Shown: positions 34,987 to 44,643, counted from the stretch's first letter. The stretch is DNA of 64,000 nt from Runella sp. (GCA_023254175.1 JALQYJ010000045.1:1-64000), one strand, 5' to 3'. Made by a program: numbers and translations. The notes: generated by a model from the sequence alone, not told the origin.

Positions 34987-36531
34987 TTAATTCGAAATAC
35001 GCTTGCCTATTTTTTTTATAATAATCTGTAAATCAGTTACTTTTAGTAAAAGACAAATGCCAACGAAGACGAGGATGGCTAGGCTCGCAAGGCTGGTGCC
35101 AATAAAAAAACTGACCAGCTTGTTGTAGTGGCTGATGGCTTGCCAATAGCCTTTGGCCAACCAACCTACCCCAATGCTGACCAGAAAAGCAAACGTAATT
35201 TTGAGCACTTCAACTCGTTCATAAAAACCAAAATAAGCTTTTTTCTTCACCAATACAGTAAGAAGAGGAACAAGCGCCATAAACGTACTGTGGGTAAACA
35301 AATGTATCAGAACGCCCGTAAAACCGAAGGTTTGGATGATGACGTAGCTAAACAAAGCCGAAAGTACGTGAACCACGCTCCAAAAATAATACTGCAACTC
35401 AGGATTGGTAACTGAAACAGCCAATTTGCGGTAAATCATGTACGGCCCCGTGCAAATCATGGCGGCAAAAAACACGCACAAAAGTTGATAAACGCTTTCG
35501 ACGTCTTGGGCGTTGAATTTTATGCCCCCCCAAAGCGTCCAAATCAAATATTGGCCTCCTGCTCCAAAAGGAATAAGTATCAAAAAGCCAATAAAATACG
35601 AAAAATTGAGGTTTTTGGCAACAAAGGCTTTCACTAATTGTCCGTTGTTTTGGTGAATCAGTCGGTTGATTTCGTTGAAAAAAACAGTGCTAACAGGAAT
35701 CAAAAAGATGTTTGCCACTTTCCCGTAGATAAGTTCGGCATACCGAAATAGCGCGTACGTACCCGCAGGTAAAAGCGAAAGGGCAGCGTTAAAAATGAAC
35801 GTATATACTTGTACACCACCCATGTAGGTCGATGTCGCTAGAAGGGTGCTAGACAGTTCGTGGAGGGGAAAGTGAGGGTTGCGAAAAAGCCACGTGTGGC
35901 AGTAACGAATGTGTTTTAAATAATAGACGACGGTGCCAAATTGGGCCAAAACACTGATAAAAAGAGCAGCGATTAGGCTGCGTATGTCGCCATTTCGTCC
36001 CCAAATGCAAAGAATAAGCACATGAACCAACTGTGAAATGGTACTAGTAAATTCGGTTTTCCCATAAATATTTTCGGCATTCAACATGCCTTGGAAAACG
36101 TTGGTGGCGATTTGTATGGGAAGCAAAAAACCTGTAAAACAGAAGATTTGCCATACCTGCTCTTTGGTCGTTAGTTTAAAGCCAGGAACAAGCAAGTTGA
36201 TGACGTCGGTGCCGCTAGCAATAAAAACCACCACCAACACCAGCGCAATACCGACAATGTAGTTGGCCAAAGTGGCTACAATCGACATCGCAGCTTCGGC
36301 ACTTACTTCGACTTTGGTACGATGATAGCGCGCCACTACGACCTCGACAAGCTGCCCAGTATTGACAAAGCGAGAAACGGACGTACCTAGTACCGAGGCG
36401 GCAAAAAAAGCCTCAATCTCCGAGGAAGTACCAAAAAAGTACACCATGAGGGTTGAGTTAATAATATTGAGAATCACATTTAGACTGTTGATACTCAGGA
36501 GGGTAGCAATATTTCGGTAGTCTAAACTCAT
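34987..36531 (-). CDS. MOP-superfamily lipid-linked glycan flippase (MurJ/MviN-like)
   Basis: A 514-residue membrane protein with about 14 helices and the layout of the MurJ/polysaccharide flippase superfamily. Visible parts are NSTLMVYFFGTSSEIEAFFA near 25, the segment IATNVFQGMLNAENIYGKTE near 140, and LPAGTYALFRYAELIYGKV near 255, which matches the family's amphipathic loop. It would move lipid-linked glycan across the inner membrane. Its ATG overlaps the stop of the GT17-like gene by four bases, so they are one unit and probably share a glycan product. It is distant from housekeeping MurJ. Confidence 0.83.
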   Translation of the reverse strand: MSLDYRNIATLLSINSLNVILNIINSTLMVYFFGTSSEIEAFFAASVLGTSVSRFVNTGQLVEVVVARYHRTKVEVSAEAAMSIVATLANYIVGIALVLVVVFIASGTDVINLLVPGFKLTTKEQVWQIFCFTGFLLPIQIATNVFQGMLNAENIYGKTEFTSTISQLVHVLILCIWGRNGDIRSLIAALFISVLAQFGTVVYYLKHIRYCHTWLFRNPHFPLHELSSTLLATSTYMGGVQVYTFIFNAALSLLPAGTYALFRYAELIYGKVANIFLIPVSTVFFNEINRLIHQNNGQLVKAFVAKNLNFSYFIGFLILIPFGAGGQYLIWTLWGGIKFNAQDVESVYQLLCVFFAAMICTGPYMIYRKLAVSVTNPELQYYFWSVVHVLSALFSYVIIQTFGFTGVLIHLFTHSTFMALVPLLTVLVKKKAYFGFYERVEVLKITFAFLVSIGVGWLAKGYWQAISHYNKLVSFFIGTSLASLAILVFVGICLLLKVTDLQIIIKKIGKRISN

Positions 36532-37514
36532 TTCAATGTTTGCACTATTTTTTTACCCAACTGCTTCAACCAAAAACCAACGCGGTGCGAGAGGCTGTAC
36601 AAATGTGGGTAGTCGATTTTTCGGTTGGCTACATACATCTCGTCTATGATATTAGTGCGCAAAGTAGTAAAATTTTCTTGGACATAACGGGGCGAATTAT
36701 GAGGAGTTAATGCTACTTTCTCCATCCACAGTTCTTTATGTAAATCCAATTTTTTGTTCCTGAATTTAGAGATAGGAATGTGGTTGCAGCGCATACTTTG
36801 GGCAATCTCTTCGTCGGTCATTCCTCCGTGCGGAAATGTCCTGAATTTGCGTAAAATATGCTCTCGGCGGTAGCAATACGAATACTCAAAGACTAGCGTA
36901 CGTTCCCATTCGGTCACGGCTCCGATGTAATCAGAACGAAGAAGCCCCATACCTATGTTGCCCGTGGCTTGGGCGAGGCGTTGTACTGTCACGATGGGCG
37001 TAGCTCGAACGGCATTCCACAGGTTGTCGTAGTCGTACCAAAATCGACGACGTGGGACTTGAACCAAGCCGTCGTTGGCAGCGGTGAGTTGGGTAGTTAA
37101 AAAAGTAAAATTATCGGAAAAAGAATCGAAATCAATTACTTCGTCGGCATCCGAAAGAAGCACCCAAACGTCGGATTCGTGGCCGTATTTTTCTACAATG
37201 TATTTTTGAGCCAACGAACGCTGACGGCGTTCCGAAGCCATGCCTTGGGTATCAATGTCTTTGCGTGTGTAATCAATGGCAGGGTACTGTAACGAAGCCG
37301 AAATGAGATGAATACGGTCGCGAAACGGAGCAAAACGCTCGTCGGAGTCAAGTACTTGTTGGGCAAAAACGCCTTTGTATTCTCCTTGAAATGTGTACTC
37401 ATTTTCAACAATGACCCACTCCGTAATGTAGTCGCTTCCAACGATAAATTTAATGAGAAGCACTTCTTTTTCGTGGGGCTCGCTAAATAAAAAAGTATCA
37501 ATAATCTTTGTCAT
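36528..37514 (-). CDS. Glycosyltransferase family 17-like protein
   Basis: A 328-residue protein that looks like the GT17 group (relatives of beta-1,4-N-acetylglucosaminyltransferase). It starts MTKIIDTFLFSEPHEKEVLL, continues with EWVIVENEYTFQGEYKGVFA, and has VWVLLSDADEVIDF with the DxD-like metal site near residue 125. The C-terminal region includes GGMTDEEIAQSMRCNHIPIS. The frame is open back to 37649, but the ATG at 37514 starts the conserved fold. It is four-base coupled to the flippase gene downstream. It probably adds a sugar to a surface glycan. Confidence 0.8.
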   Translation of the reverse strand: MTKIIDTFLFSEPHEKEVLLIKFIVGSDYITEWVIVENEYTFQGEYKGVFAQQVLDSDERFAPFRDRIHLISASLQYPAIDYTRKDIDTQGMASERRQRSLAQKYIVEKYGHESDVWVLLSDADEVIDFDSFSDNFTFLTTQLTAANDGLVQVPRRRFWYDYDNLWNAVRATPIVTVQRLAQATGNIGMGLLRSDYIGAVTEWERTLVFEYSYCYRREHILRKFRTFPHGGMTDEEIAQSMRCNHIPISKFRNKKLDLHKELWMEKVALTPHNSPRYVQENFTTLRTNIIDEMYVANRKIDYPHLYSLSHRVGFWLKQLGKKIVQTLK

Positions 37515-37578
37515 AAGCCAGTTAAAACGGCAAAAAACTGCGTGTAAAAGCGTAAAAGAGGGTGCCAAAACAACGTGT

Positions 37579-38500
37579 TTATTCCCCGAAACGTATGCGT
37601 GTTTGAGAAATCGTGGTGTAAGTGGGGTACAAAATGGGCTTTTCCGCAATTTTTAACCAATTGATTTCATACTCGTCAAACGATTGTACACAGTCGTAGA
37701 CCTCAGCTTCTAGTCCCTGTCGGAAATAGCTGTGTTGCTTTATCATCAAGAGAATGAGGTCGGTATGTTGGCGGGTTTTGAGGTAATGTTTGGCAGTCAC
37801 CAATGTCATTGCCGAAACGCCAGTTCCCACAACTACCGCAATGATTTGTCCTGCTTTTCCCCCTAATAATGCTCCGTAAGAACCCAAAAATGCCAAAATA
37901 TTGAAAGGTAAAAGCGGTAAATTACTCAACAAAAATAAACCTTCGGAATGTTGTTGGCGCATTATATAAAAGTAACTTCCACAGGTGATGATACCGCAAC
38001 TACCCTACCCATTGTTCAAAAGGGCGACGTTCAAAGAAGAGGATTAAAAGTCCAAATGGGCCAAATCATAAGTCCGTTGCCGTTAGTAAAGGTAGCGGCA
38101 ATGGCAAAGAGGAGCGACCAGTACCATTGTGTCGGACGAGTAACTAACAAAATACTGAATGTAACAGGGACGAATACCCAGATATTGGACCATAACGCCA
38201 TCGCCCATAAGGCTGTAACGGAATATTGAGGATTAAGAAAGACAAAAACCACCAACAAAAAATAAGGAACAGGATAGCACTCAGTCGGGACAAAGATGGA
38301 TTAAAGTACTGCTAACAAAACCAACAAGAGGGTATTTCCCCAAAGAATCAAGGCCGCAATGTTGAGGTGTACTGTCAAACCATAACTCACCCAACTTACT
38401 ATTGAGTCATGGAAATAATATGCTCGTTATGAGGAAGCAAGTCGGTTAAAAAGAGTTTTATCGCCATTGGGTCGTTCAATTTAAAATGTTTTCAAATCGC
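37579..38500 (-). pseudogene. Decayed paralogue of the membrane protein at 38536-40194, with internal deletion
   Basis: Reading the minus strand across frames gives NDPMAIKLFLTDLLPHNEHI, then SWVSYGLTVHLNIAALILWG. Next come NPQYSVTALWAMALWSN and AATFTNGNGLMIWPIW. These line up with REHVILP, CQVALTGQVDLKMMILLGN, VQFSETALWPMALWSN and TATFSNGNGLLVLLI of the intact neighbour. Stops and frameshifts separate the pieces. The last open frame (37579-37962) continues with FLGSYGALLGGKAG, like FVGNYGDFISGSLKK. It then jumps to QHSYFRQGLEAEVYDCVQ, like LRTYFQSGFEGELALCQ near the C terminus of the intact protein. About 200 residues in between are missing. It is a tandem duplicate that has decayed. Confidence 0.82.
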
Positions 38501-38535
38501 CTTCGTAACTTTTGTCATATCGACGCAGGAGATAT

Positions 38536-40194
38536 CTAAAGCCATATCGTTTGTTGGGTTGCGTAAAACTGCGCTTCTTTATTTTCGGTCCAATGCACTA
38601 AAAACAGCTGATATTTTACCTTAGGAAGTTGACAAAGAGCCAATTCTCCCTCAAAACCAGACTGAAAGTAGGTTCGTAGCTGAAAAAACTGCATGGGCTT
38701 GTTTTTGAGCGAAGTGGTAGGAAATAAGTATGTGTGTTGGTCGCTTTTTAATGCCCAGAACCACTTGGCGTTTGGCGTAAGCTCAAACTGAGGTGTGGTT
38801 GATTTGACGGTATAGACTTCCGCACATCGACTTGTATCAGCCGACATATCAATGTTCAACGTAACGGGTGCCAAGGGTAATTTTTTTGATGAGCTAGGCC
38901 ATTGAGCTGAAGCAAAGCTTGTAAGGTCTCCTTTCAGGAGTTTTTTTGTCAAAGTTTCCTGAAAAATACGGGCAAATTCCTGAGGAGCAGGCATCTCCAC
39001 ATAGAGTGTATTGTTGTACTGCATGTTGTAGGCGTCGGTAAAAAAACGCTGCTTGTCCATGTAGCGATACCCCCAGTCGCGGTAGTACGAAAAAATACCC
39101 ACCACAAGGCTCGTTGCCATTGTCCCTGCAAAAAGCCAGTTTGCTTGGCGTTTGGGATGTAAATAAACCATACCACTCAAATACACGAGCGTAACTGCCA
39201 AGGCGGAGTAATGCCGATAGCGCCCTAAATACATGGCATCTAGTCCAACGGGTTCGGTGCGTAAAATGGAAACGCCTCCCCCTGTCGCAAGAATGAACAA
39301 AAAGAAAACAAGCATCCGAAAATGGAAAGAAGTGCCGTACGAAGGCTTTTTCCATTGGCCCCAATTAATTACCATGAGCGCGGCCACGAGTGTAAATCCA
39401 AGTCCTAGTGCTACTTTTTTGAGGCTTCCTGAAATAAAATCGCCGTAGTTTCCCACGAAAATCATGCTTCCTAGCAGCCATTTCAACGGATTTTTTTGAA
39501 CTCCGTAAAAATCATCAGGAATCCCGAGCGATTTGGCCCATTGGTAAAACAAAACGGCAGCAATGCTGGCGATGCCCCACGACACCAGGCGTTTTGAGGC
39601 GGCTCTTTGAAACACTAATACCACAAATCCAATCAATAAGACTAAAAGGCCGTTGCCATTGGAAAAGGTGGCAGTCAGCCCAAGGAAAAAGGCCAAACCA
39701 AAGCGCCAAAATTCTTTTTTCTCCGAAATCAATAAATTCAGCGATTCAACTGCCAGCCAAACCACAATGAGGTTAGACCAAAGTGCCATTGGCCAGAGGG
39801 CTGTTTCAGAAAATTGAACCTGAAAAAGAACGAAAGGGACAGGCAAAAAAAATAAGGGAGGAAGCTGGGCTTGTTGAGCCAAATGGTACAAAAGCCATAA
39901 AAGCCGTACCCAAAAGAGGTTGCCGAGCAAAATCATCATTTTCAAGTCTACCTGCCCCGTTAGGGCTACTTGGCAGTATGCAATGAGTTTAGTAGGAAGA
40001 ATCACGTGTTCACGAAATGGAACGAAGAGCAGTCGGCCTGCTTCGGGAGCAAACGGAAAGGCACGATTGACAAAAGCCAAAATTGCAGGGATGTCGTCTT
40101 CGTTGGGAAAAGGAGAGCTAAAATGATACGTGTACCAAAGAAAAAGGAGAACAGGAAGGCTACCTACGGCTAAAATGGCTACTTTTTTGAGCAT
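38536..40194 (-). CDS. Large polytopic membrane protein, possible lipid-linked-sugar glycosyltransferase
   Basis: A 552-residue protein with about ten to twelve membrane helices in the first 370 residues and a soluble C-terminal domain of about 180 residues. The overall plan (short cytoplasmic N terminus, acidic FPNEDDIPAILAF loop near residue 30, many helices, external C-terminal domain) is like GT-C membrane glycosyltransferases. No family motif is decisive. The FPNEDD loop is where GT-C enzymes carry catalytic acids. The ATG at 40194 is chosen over a TTG at 40203. A broken copy lies directly downstream. It sits between neuA and the flippase/GT unit, so a surface-glycan role is likely. Confidence 0.75.
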   Translation of the reverse strand: MLKKVAILAVGSLPVLLFLWYTYHFSSPFPNEDDIPAILAFVNRAFPFAPEAGRLLFVPFREHVILPTKLIAYCQVALTGQVDLKMMILLGNLFWVRLLWLLYHLAQQAQLPPLFFLPVPFVLFQVQFSETALWPMALWSNLIVVWLAVESLNLLISEKKEFWRFGLAFFLGLTATFSNGNGLLVLLIGFVVLVFQRAASKRLVSWGIASIAAVLFYQWAKSLGIPDDFYGVQKNPLKWLLGSMIFVGNYGDFISGSLKKVALGLGFTLVAALMVINWGQWKKPSYGTSFHFRMLVFFLFILATGGGVSILRTEPVGLDAMYLGRYRHYSALAVTLVYLSGMVYLHPKRQANWLFAGTMATSLVVGIFSYYRDWGYRYMDKQRFFTDAYNMQYNNTLYVEMPAPQEFARIFQETLTKKLLKGDLTSFASAQWPSSSKKLPLAPVTLNIDMSADTSRCAEVYTVKSTTPQFELTPNAKWFWALKSDQHTYLFPTTSLKNKPMQFFQLRTYFQSGFEGELALCQLPKVKYQLFLVHWTENKEAQFYATQQTIWL

Positions 40195-40222
40195 GGTGAA
40201 CAACGTTTTTCAAAAGAAGGTG

Positions 40223-40957
40223 TTACTCAAATCGGACACATTCGACCTGATTCATGGTATCTTCGGCTTTGCGAAAACCAGCAAGGTCGTCGATGTCGAT
40301 AGCATACTCAAAAGGTAATACATAGGGAAGAATAGGATCCCCTGACATGGATTTTTTCTCTAAAATAACGTGCGGACGAATGACGTCGAGGTTCCCGATG
40401 TGCCAGTATACAGGCGGGAGTTTTTGACGAGGCTCGTTGTAAAATTCAGGAAGGGTAGGATGGCTCAAAAGAGGCTTCATCGTGGCCGTTTCGGGGTCAT
40501 ACACCCACATTTTGTAAGGAGTAATGGGCGACGGAGTAATGGTACGGATGCTATCGGCTTCGGGAGTATTCCAAAGAGTTTGAATGGCTTCGTCGATGTG
40601 GCGAACCGATCGAACTGGCGACGTAGGGCGCAATTGCACCACGAGGTCGGGGCGGTAGCCTTCGTTTTCCCACAACCAATTGAGGGCGTGCGTAAATACG
40701 TCAAAATCGGTACTCAACTCTTGGGCAAACTCGGCGGGGCGGATAAAAGGCACTTCTGCTCCGTACTTTTGGGCGGCGTTGGCAATGGCTTGTGAGTCGG
40801 TCGAAATAATAGTTCGGGTAATGGATGGGGTTTCGAGGGCAGCTTTGACACTATAAGCGACCAAGGGATGCCCCGCTAGCGGCAATAAGTTTTTATTGGG
40901 CAGCCCTTTGCTACCGCCTCGGGCTTGAATAATAGCTAAAACGTTTGGTTGCGCCAT
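40223..40957 (-). CDS. neuA: Acylneuraminate cytidylyltransferase family protein
   Basis: A 244-residue nucleotidyltransferase that activates sialic-acid-like nonulosonic acids or similar sugars with CTP. It has the N-terminal loop AIIQARGGSKGLPNKNLLPL, then STDSQAIANAAQKYGAEVPF near residue 48. It also has VVQLRPTSPVRSVRHIDEAI near 105 and FEYAIDIDDLAGFRKAE near the end, with metal-binding acids. The ATG at 40957 is chosen. The open frame continues upstream into a neuB remnant. The symbol is by family; the true sugar (neuraminate, legionaminate, pseudaminate) is unknown. With neuB broken next door, the pathway may be inactive or fed from elsewhere. Confidence 0.85.
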   Translation of the reverse strand: MAQPNVLAIIQARGGSKGLPNKNLLPLAGHPLVAYSVKAALETPSITRTIISTDSQAIANAAQKYGAEVPFIRPAEFAQELSTDFDVFTHALNWLWENEGYRPDLVVQLRPTSPVRSVRHIDEAIQTLWNTPEADSIRTITPSPITPYKMWVYDPETATMKPLLSHPTLPEFYNEPRQKLPPVYWHIGNLDVIRPHVILEKKSMSGDPILPYVLPFEYAIDIDDLAGFRKAEDTMNQVECVRFE

Positions 40958-41230
40958 AAAAATTAGGAGGCAATAGGAGTTGTACTGAAGCATTTCGTAG
41001 TGGTTTTTACAAGCCGACGGAACTTTGATAAAATCGGGTTGAAGGGCGGCGATTTCTCTGGCCCAAGTGATGTCCCATACCGAGGTAGCATAGCCGATAC
41101 CGATTGACTCGGCGTACTCTTTGAGGTCAGCGTGTTGTTCCCACGTAAATTCTAAAAATTCTCGGTGCGCGCCCTAGGTATTTCCGTAAGCGTTGTAGGG
41201 TATGATTACATCGTATATTTGCATAAAAAT
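40958..41230 (-). pseudogene. neuB (nonulosonic acid synthase) remnant
   Basis: On the minus strand one frame reads IYDVIIPYNAYGNT, a TAG stop, then GAHREFLEFTWEQHADLKEY. It goes on through AESIGIGYATSVWDITWARE, IAALQPDFIKVPSACKNHYE and MLQYNSYCLLIF into the start of neuA. The central part matches the N-terminal barrel of NeuB-type synthases. The start of the protein and all of the C-terminal two thirds, including the antifreeze-like domain, are absent. The fragment is in frame with neuA, which suggests a deletion joined the two genes. Confidence 0.82.
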
Positions 41231-41263
41231 TCGCAGGAACTTTTTTCCTAGAATTCAGTTACA

Positions 41264-42346
41264 ATGATAGGTATTTTAATGAATATGAATCAATCTGTGT
41301 CGCAACCTAATTTGAGTACTTCCAAAAATATTGGTAAAACGGGGGTTTTTATTGTAAATCTCGGTACGCCTGATAGCCCCAACACGCCCGATGTCCGTAA
41401 ATATTTACGTGAATTTTTGATGGATGGCCGAGTGATAGATATTCCGTTTATTCCTCGTTTTTTGTTGGTCAATGGCATTATTGCGCCTTTTCGTTCCCCA
41501 AAATCAGCCAAAACGTACAAAGAAGTATGGCTACCAGAAGGGTCGCCGCTGAAAGTGTATGGGTTGGCGGTAGAAAAAATGCTGCAAGAAGCATTGGGCA
41601 ACGATTATGTAGTCAAACTAGGGATGCGCTATCAAAACCCAAGTATTGAATCACGATTGATGGAGTTTCAAAAAATGGGCTTGACCGAAATCATCGTCAT
41701 TCCATTTTTTCCCCAATACGCTTCTGCCACGACGGGTTCGGTGTACGAAGAAGTGATGCGGGTACTTTCTAAATGGCAGGTAATGCCTGCTGTTAAGTTT
41801 GTCAATCAGTTCTTATCGCATCCTAAGTTTTTGGCAGGGTTTGTTCAAAACGCTCAAAAATACCTCCAAGCACACCAGTACGACCATTTTATTTTTAGTT
41901 ATCACGGTTTGCCTGAACGCCAGATTCGGAAGGGAGATTGTACCAAGGAAGTTTGCAAACTTGGTAGCTGCTGCGATACCCTGCACGCTATGAATCAGCA
42001 CTGCTACCGCGCACAGTGTTTTGAAACGACTCGTTTGTTGGTAAAAGCCCTTAATATTCCCGAAGGAAAATATACGACCTGTTTCCAATCACGGTTGGGT
42101 AATGACCCGTGGATTAAGCCCTACACTGAAGACGTTATCAGAGAGCTTCCCAAGAAAGGACTCAAAAGCGTTTTAGCTTTTTCTCCTGCTTTTGTAGCCG
42201 ATTGCCTCGAAACGACCCTCGAAGTGGGCGAAGAATATAAAGAAGTATTTGAAAAAGAAGGAGGTGAACATTGGGATTTGGTCGAAAGCCTCAACGATAG
42301 TCCAATTTGGGTAGAAACGTTGGTGGATTTGGTCAAAACCAGCTAG
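41264..42346 (+). CDS. hemH: Ferrochelatase
   Basis: Inserts Fe2+ into protoporphyrin IX to make heme, at the inner membrane face. The 360-residue protein has VFIVNLGTPDSPNTPDVRKY near residue 29, IVIPFFPQYASATTGSVYEE near 144 and the catalytic FSYHGLPERQIRKGDC near 211. CFQSRLGNDPWIKPYTED lies near 274 and LAFSPAFVADCLETTLEV near 305. ATGs at 41264 and 41279 are both possible; the conserved fold begins about residue 26. It is monocistronic here. Confidence 0.96.
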   Translation: MIGILMNMNQSVSQPNLSTSKNIGKTGVFIVNLGTPDSPNTPDVRKYLREFLMDGRVIDIPFIPRFLLVNGIIAPFRSPKSAKTYKEVWLPEGSPLKVYGLAVEKMLQEALGNDYVVKLGMRYQNPSIESRLMEFQKMGLTEIIVIPFFPQYASATTGSVYEEVMRVLSKWQVMPAVKFVNQFLSHPKFLAGFVQNAQKYLQAHQYDHFIFSYHGLPERQIRKGDCTKEVCKLGSCCDTLHAMNQHCYRAQCFETTRLLVKALNIPEGKYTTCFQSRLGNDPWIKPYTEDVIRELPKKGLKSVLAFSPAFVADCLETTLEVGEEYKEVFEKEGGEHWDLVESLNDSPIWVETLVDLVKTS

Positions 42347-42357
42347 TATCCGTGTTA

Positions 42358-42375
42358 GTGGTTACTTACAACCAC
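42358..42375 (+). terminator. Weak hairpin after hemH
   Basis: Arms GTGGTT (42358-42363) and AACCAC (42370-42375) with a loop containing CTTA. The sequence resembles the terminator at 52924-52943 (GAGGGTTG, CTTA, CAACCCTC), but no T-run follows. Confidence 0.35.
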
Positions 42376-42473
42376 GCTCTCGCTTAAAAGTAGTTGCTCC
42401 AAACATGATGAGTTTGACAGATGAGTTGGCTTTTGTTCTAGTAATTTGGAATAATTGTTAATCTTCTGATTTC

Positions 42474-44627
42474 ATGCAACACCAACGACGTTTGTTCCTC
42501 ACATTTTTATTCTTTATTGTATTTCATTATTCCCAAGCCCAAGCTCCACCCCAGTGGCAGGAAGTTCATCCGGGCATTTGGAAAGCCACGGCGGGTAAGC
42601 CTGAGAAAATCAGTTTGTTGGGCGCGGTAGGTGCCAAACCCAACCTGACAGCACTGGCGGCTTTACCCAAAGCGCCGTTTCCACTGGCAAAAAACGACAT
42701 CAGCGTGCGGGTCATCGACGGCAAAACGTACCTGCGCTTTCCGCTCGAGGAAGGCGAGCAGCTGTTTGGGCTGGGTCTGAATTTCCAGACCGTCAACCAG
42801 CGCGGACGAATCATGGAGCTGCACGTCGACCACTATGGCGGTAAGGACAATGGCCGCACCCACGCCCCCGTGCCGTTTTATGTCTCGTCCAAAGGCTACG
42901 GTGTGCTGGTGGATGCGGCTCGTTACATCACGGTTTATGCAGGTACTGCCGTGCGGACTGATGCCAAACACCCGCCTGTTCTGCGCGACCGCAACACCGA
43001 CAAAAAATGGGAGGCTCAGCCGTATTCTGATGCAGTTGAAATGCTCGTTCCCGCCGAAGGCGCGACCTTATACGTTTTTGCGGGGCCAACACCGATGAAT
43101 GTAGTGCAGCGCTACAACCTCATGAATGGCGGCGGGTACTTGCCCCCGAAATGGGGTTTGGGTTTTACCCAGCGCGTTCCGACGCTGTATTCGCAGGACG
43201 ATATTCTGAAAGAAGTACAAAGCTTTGAAGAACACAACTTCCCGCTGGACTTTATCGGCGTTGAGCCGGGTTGGCACAGCATGGCCTATCCGTGTACGTT
43301 TGAATGGGAAAAAACGCGTTTCCCCGACCCCAAAGGTTTCTTAAAAAAACTGGCCGACAAAGGAATCAGCGCTAATCTCTGGATGAACCCGTACGTGTCG
43401 CCCGTTGGGACGTTGTACCCCAAAATCAAACCGTTTACGGGTTCGCATACGGTTTGGAACGGTATTGTCCCTGATTTTACTTTACTTCAGGCTCGTCAAC
43501 TGTTCAAGCAACATTTTATGAGTCAGCACCTGAACATCGGGGTAGGCGGCTATAAAATCGACGAGGTGGACGGGTACGACAACTGGATTTGGCCCGATGT
43601 TGCCACCTTTCCGTCGGGAACGAGTGCAGAGCAAATGCGACAAACCTACGGGTTAATGGTGCAGCAGATGACGGGTAGTTGGTTTAGGGAAATCAACAAG
43701 CGGACGTACGGGCTGGTGCGGGCATCAAACGCGGGAGCGAGTAGTTTTCCGTATGTGATTTACAATGATTATTATAGCCACAAGGATTTTATAACGGCAT
43801 TGGTCAACAGTAGTTTTATCGGTGTGCTCTGGACGCCCGAGGTTCGTGCGTCCAAAACGGCTGAAGAATGGGTGCGGCGGATGCAGTCGGTTTGTTTTTC
43901 GCCCATGGCCATGCTCAATGCGTGGGCTGATGGTACCAAGCCGTGGTCGTTTCCTGAGGTGGAGCAGGCCGTGAGCGATGTTGCCAACCTGCGTATGCAA
44001 CTGCTACCGTACCTGTATTCAACCTTTGCGCAGTATCGGTTTGAGGGAAAACCGCCGTTCAGGGCGATGAATCTGGTCGAGGGTTTTGGGTTTAAATCGG
44101 TGACGTTGGCAGGAACGTTTGACGCGACAGCCAACCCGTACGCTATGAGTATCAAAAAAGACATCAAAGACCAGTACATGATGGGCGATTATCTGTTGGT
44201 GGCGCCGATGTTTGCGGGCGAAAAAAGCCGCGAAGTCTATCTGCCGCAGGGTAAATGGTACGATTTCTACACGGGGAAAGAGGTTGGCGAAAATCAGGTA
44301 ATTACCGTCACGCCTGCCCTAGATAAAATTCCGTTGTTTGTGAAAGACGGTGGCCTGATTCCGATGGTGCCACCGCACCGACAGGCACCAAAAACGGGCG
44401 AAATACTTCCGCTGACCGTTCGGCACTACGGGACGGCAGCAGGTAGTTTTCAGCTGTATGATGATGACGGAACGACCTTTGACTTCGAAAAAGAGGCTTA
44501 CTCCTTTACCCGACTTACAGTTTCCAGAATGGTCGATGGTAAACTCAAAGGCGACATGGCCGCTCCTGCTACTGGCAAACCCTTTGGCTATTCTAAAGAA
44601 ATTAAATGGGAGTTTATGACTCCGTAA
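42474..44627 (+). CDS. Secreted glycoside hydrolase family 31 enzyme
   Basis: The 717-residue protein has a signal peptide (MQHQRRLFLTFLFFIVFHYS, then QAQ) and the GH31 plan. The N-terminal beta-sandwich is at about 30-220. The barrel has PLDFIGVEPGWHSM, then GGYKIDEVDGYDNWIWPDV near 360 (nucleophile Asp region) and FITALVNSSFIGVLWTPEVR near 440. C-terminal beta domains contain VAPMFAGEKSREVYLPQGKW. Family members cut alpha-glucosides or alpha-xylosides. The DNA of this gene and the next is visibly richer in G+C and in CTG leucine codons than the genes around it, which suggests later arrival. A TonB partner is not adjacent. Confidence 0.9.
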   Translation: MQHQRRLFLTFLFFIVFHYSQAQAPPQWQEVHPGIWKATAGKPEKISLLGAVGAKPNLTALAALPKAPFPLAKNDISVRVIDGKTYLRFPLEEGEQLFGLGLNFQTVNQRGRIMELHVDHYGGKDNGRTHAPVPFYVSSKGYGVLVDAARYITVYAGTAVRTDAKHPPVLRDRNTDKKWEAQPYSDAVEMLVPAEGATLYVFAGPTPMNVVQRYNLMNGGGYLPPKWGLGFTQRVPTLYSQDDILKEVQSFEEHNFPLDFIGVEPGWHSMAYPCTFEWEKTRFPDPKGFLKKLADKGISANLWMNPYVSPVGTLYPKIKPFTGSHTVWNGIVPDFTLLQARQLFKQHFMSQHLNIGVGGYKIDEVDGYDNWIWPDVATFPSGTSAEQMRQTYGLMVQQMTGSWFREINKRTYGLVRASNAGASSFPYVIYNDYYSHKDFITALVNSSFIGVLWTPEVRASKTAEEWVRRMQSVCFSPMAMLNAWADGTKPWSFPEVEQAVSDVANLRMQLLPYLYSTFAQYRFEGKPPFRAMNLVEGFGFKSVTLAGTFDATANPYAMSIKKDIKDQYMMGDYLLVAPMFAGEKSREVYLPQGKWYDFYTGKEVGENQVITVTPALDKIPLFVKDGGLIPMVPPHRQAPKTGEILPLTVRHYGTAAGSFQLYDDDGTTFDFEKEAYSFTRLTVSRMVDGKLKGDMAAPATGKPFGYSKEIKWEFMTP

Positions 44628-44643
44628 AATCTGACGTTCTCTA

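Noticed and set aside
37579-37962. Independent 127-residue membrane protein
   Set aside because: Its sequence continues the decayed paralogue of the neighbouring membrane protein (FLGSYGALLGG and YFRQGLEAEV match it), so it is part of a pseudogene.
40958-40993. Extended N terminus of neuA
   Set aside because: Those 12 residues belong to the neuB fragment that happens to be in frame.
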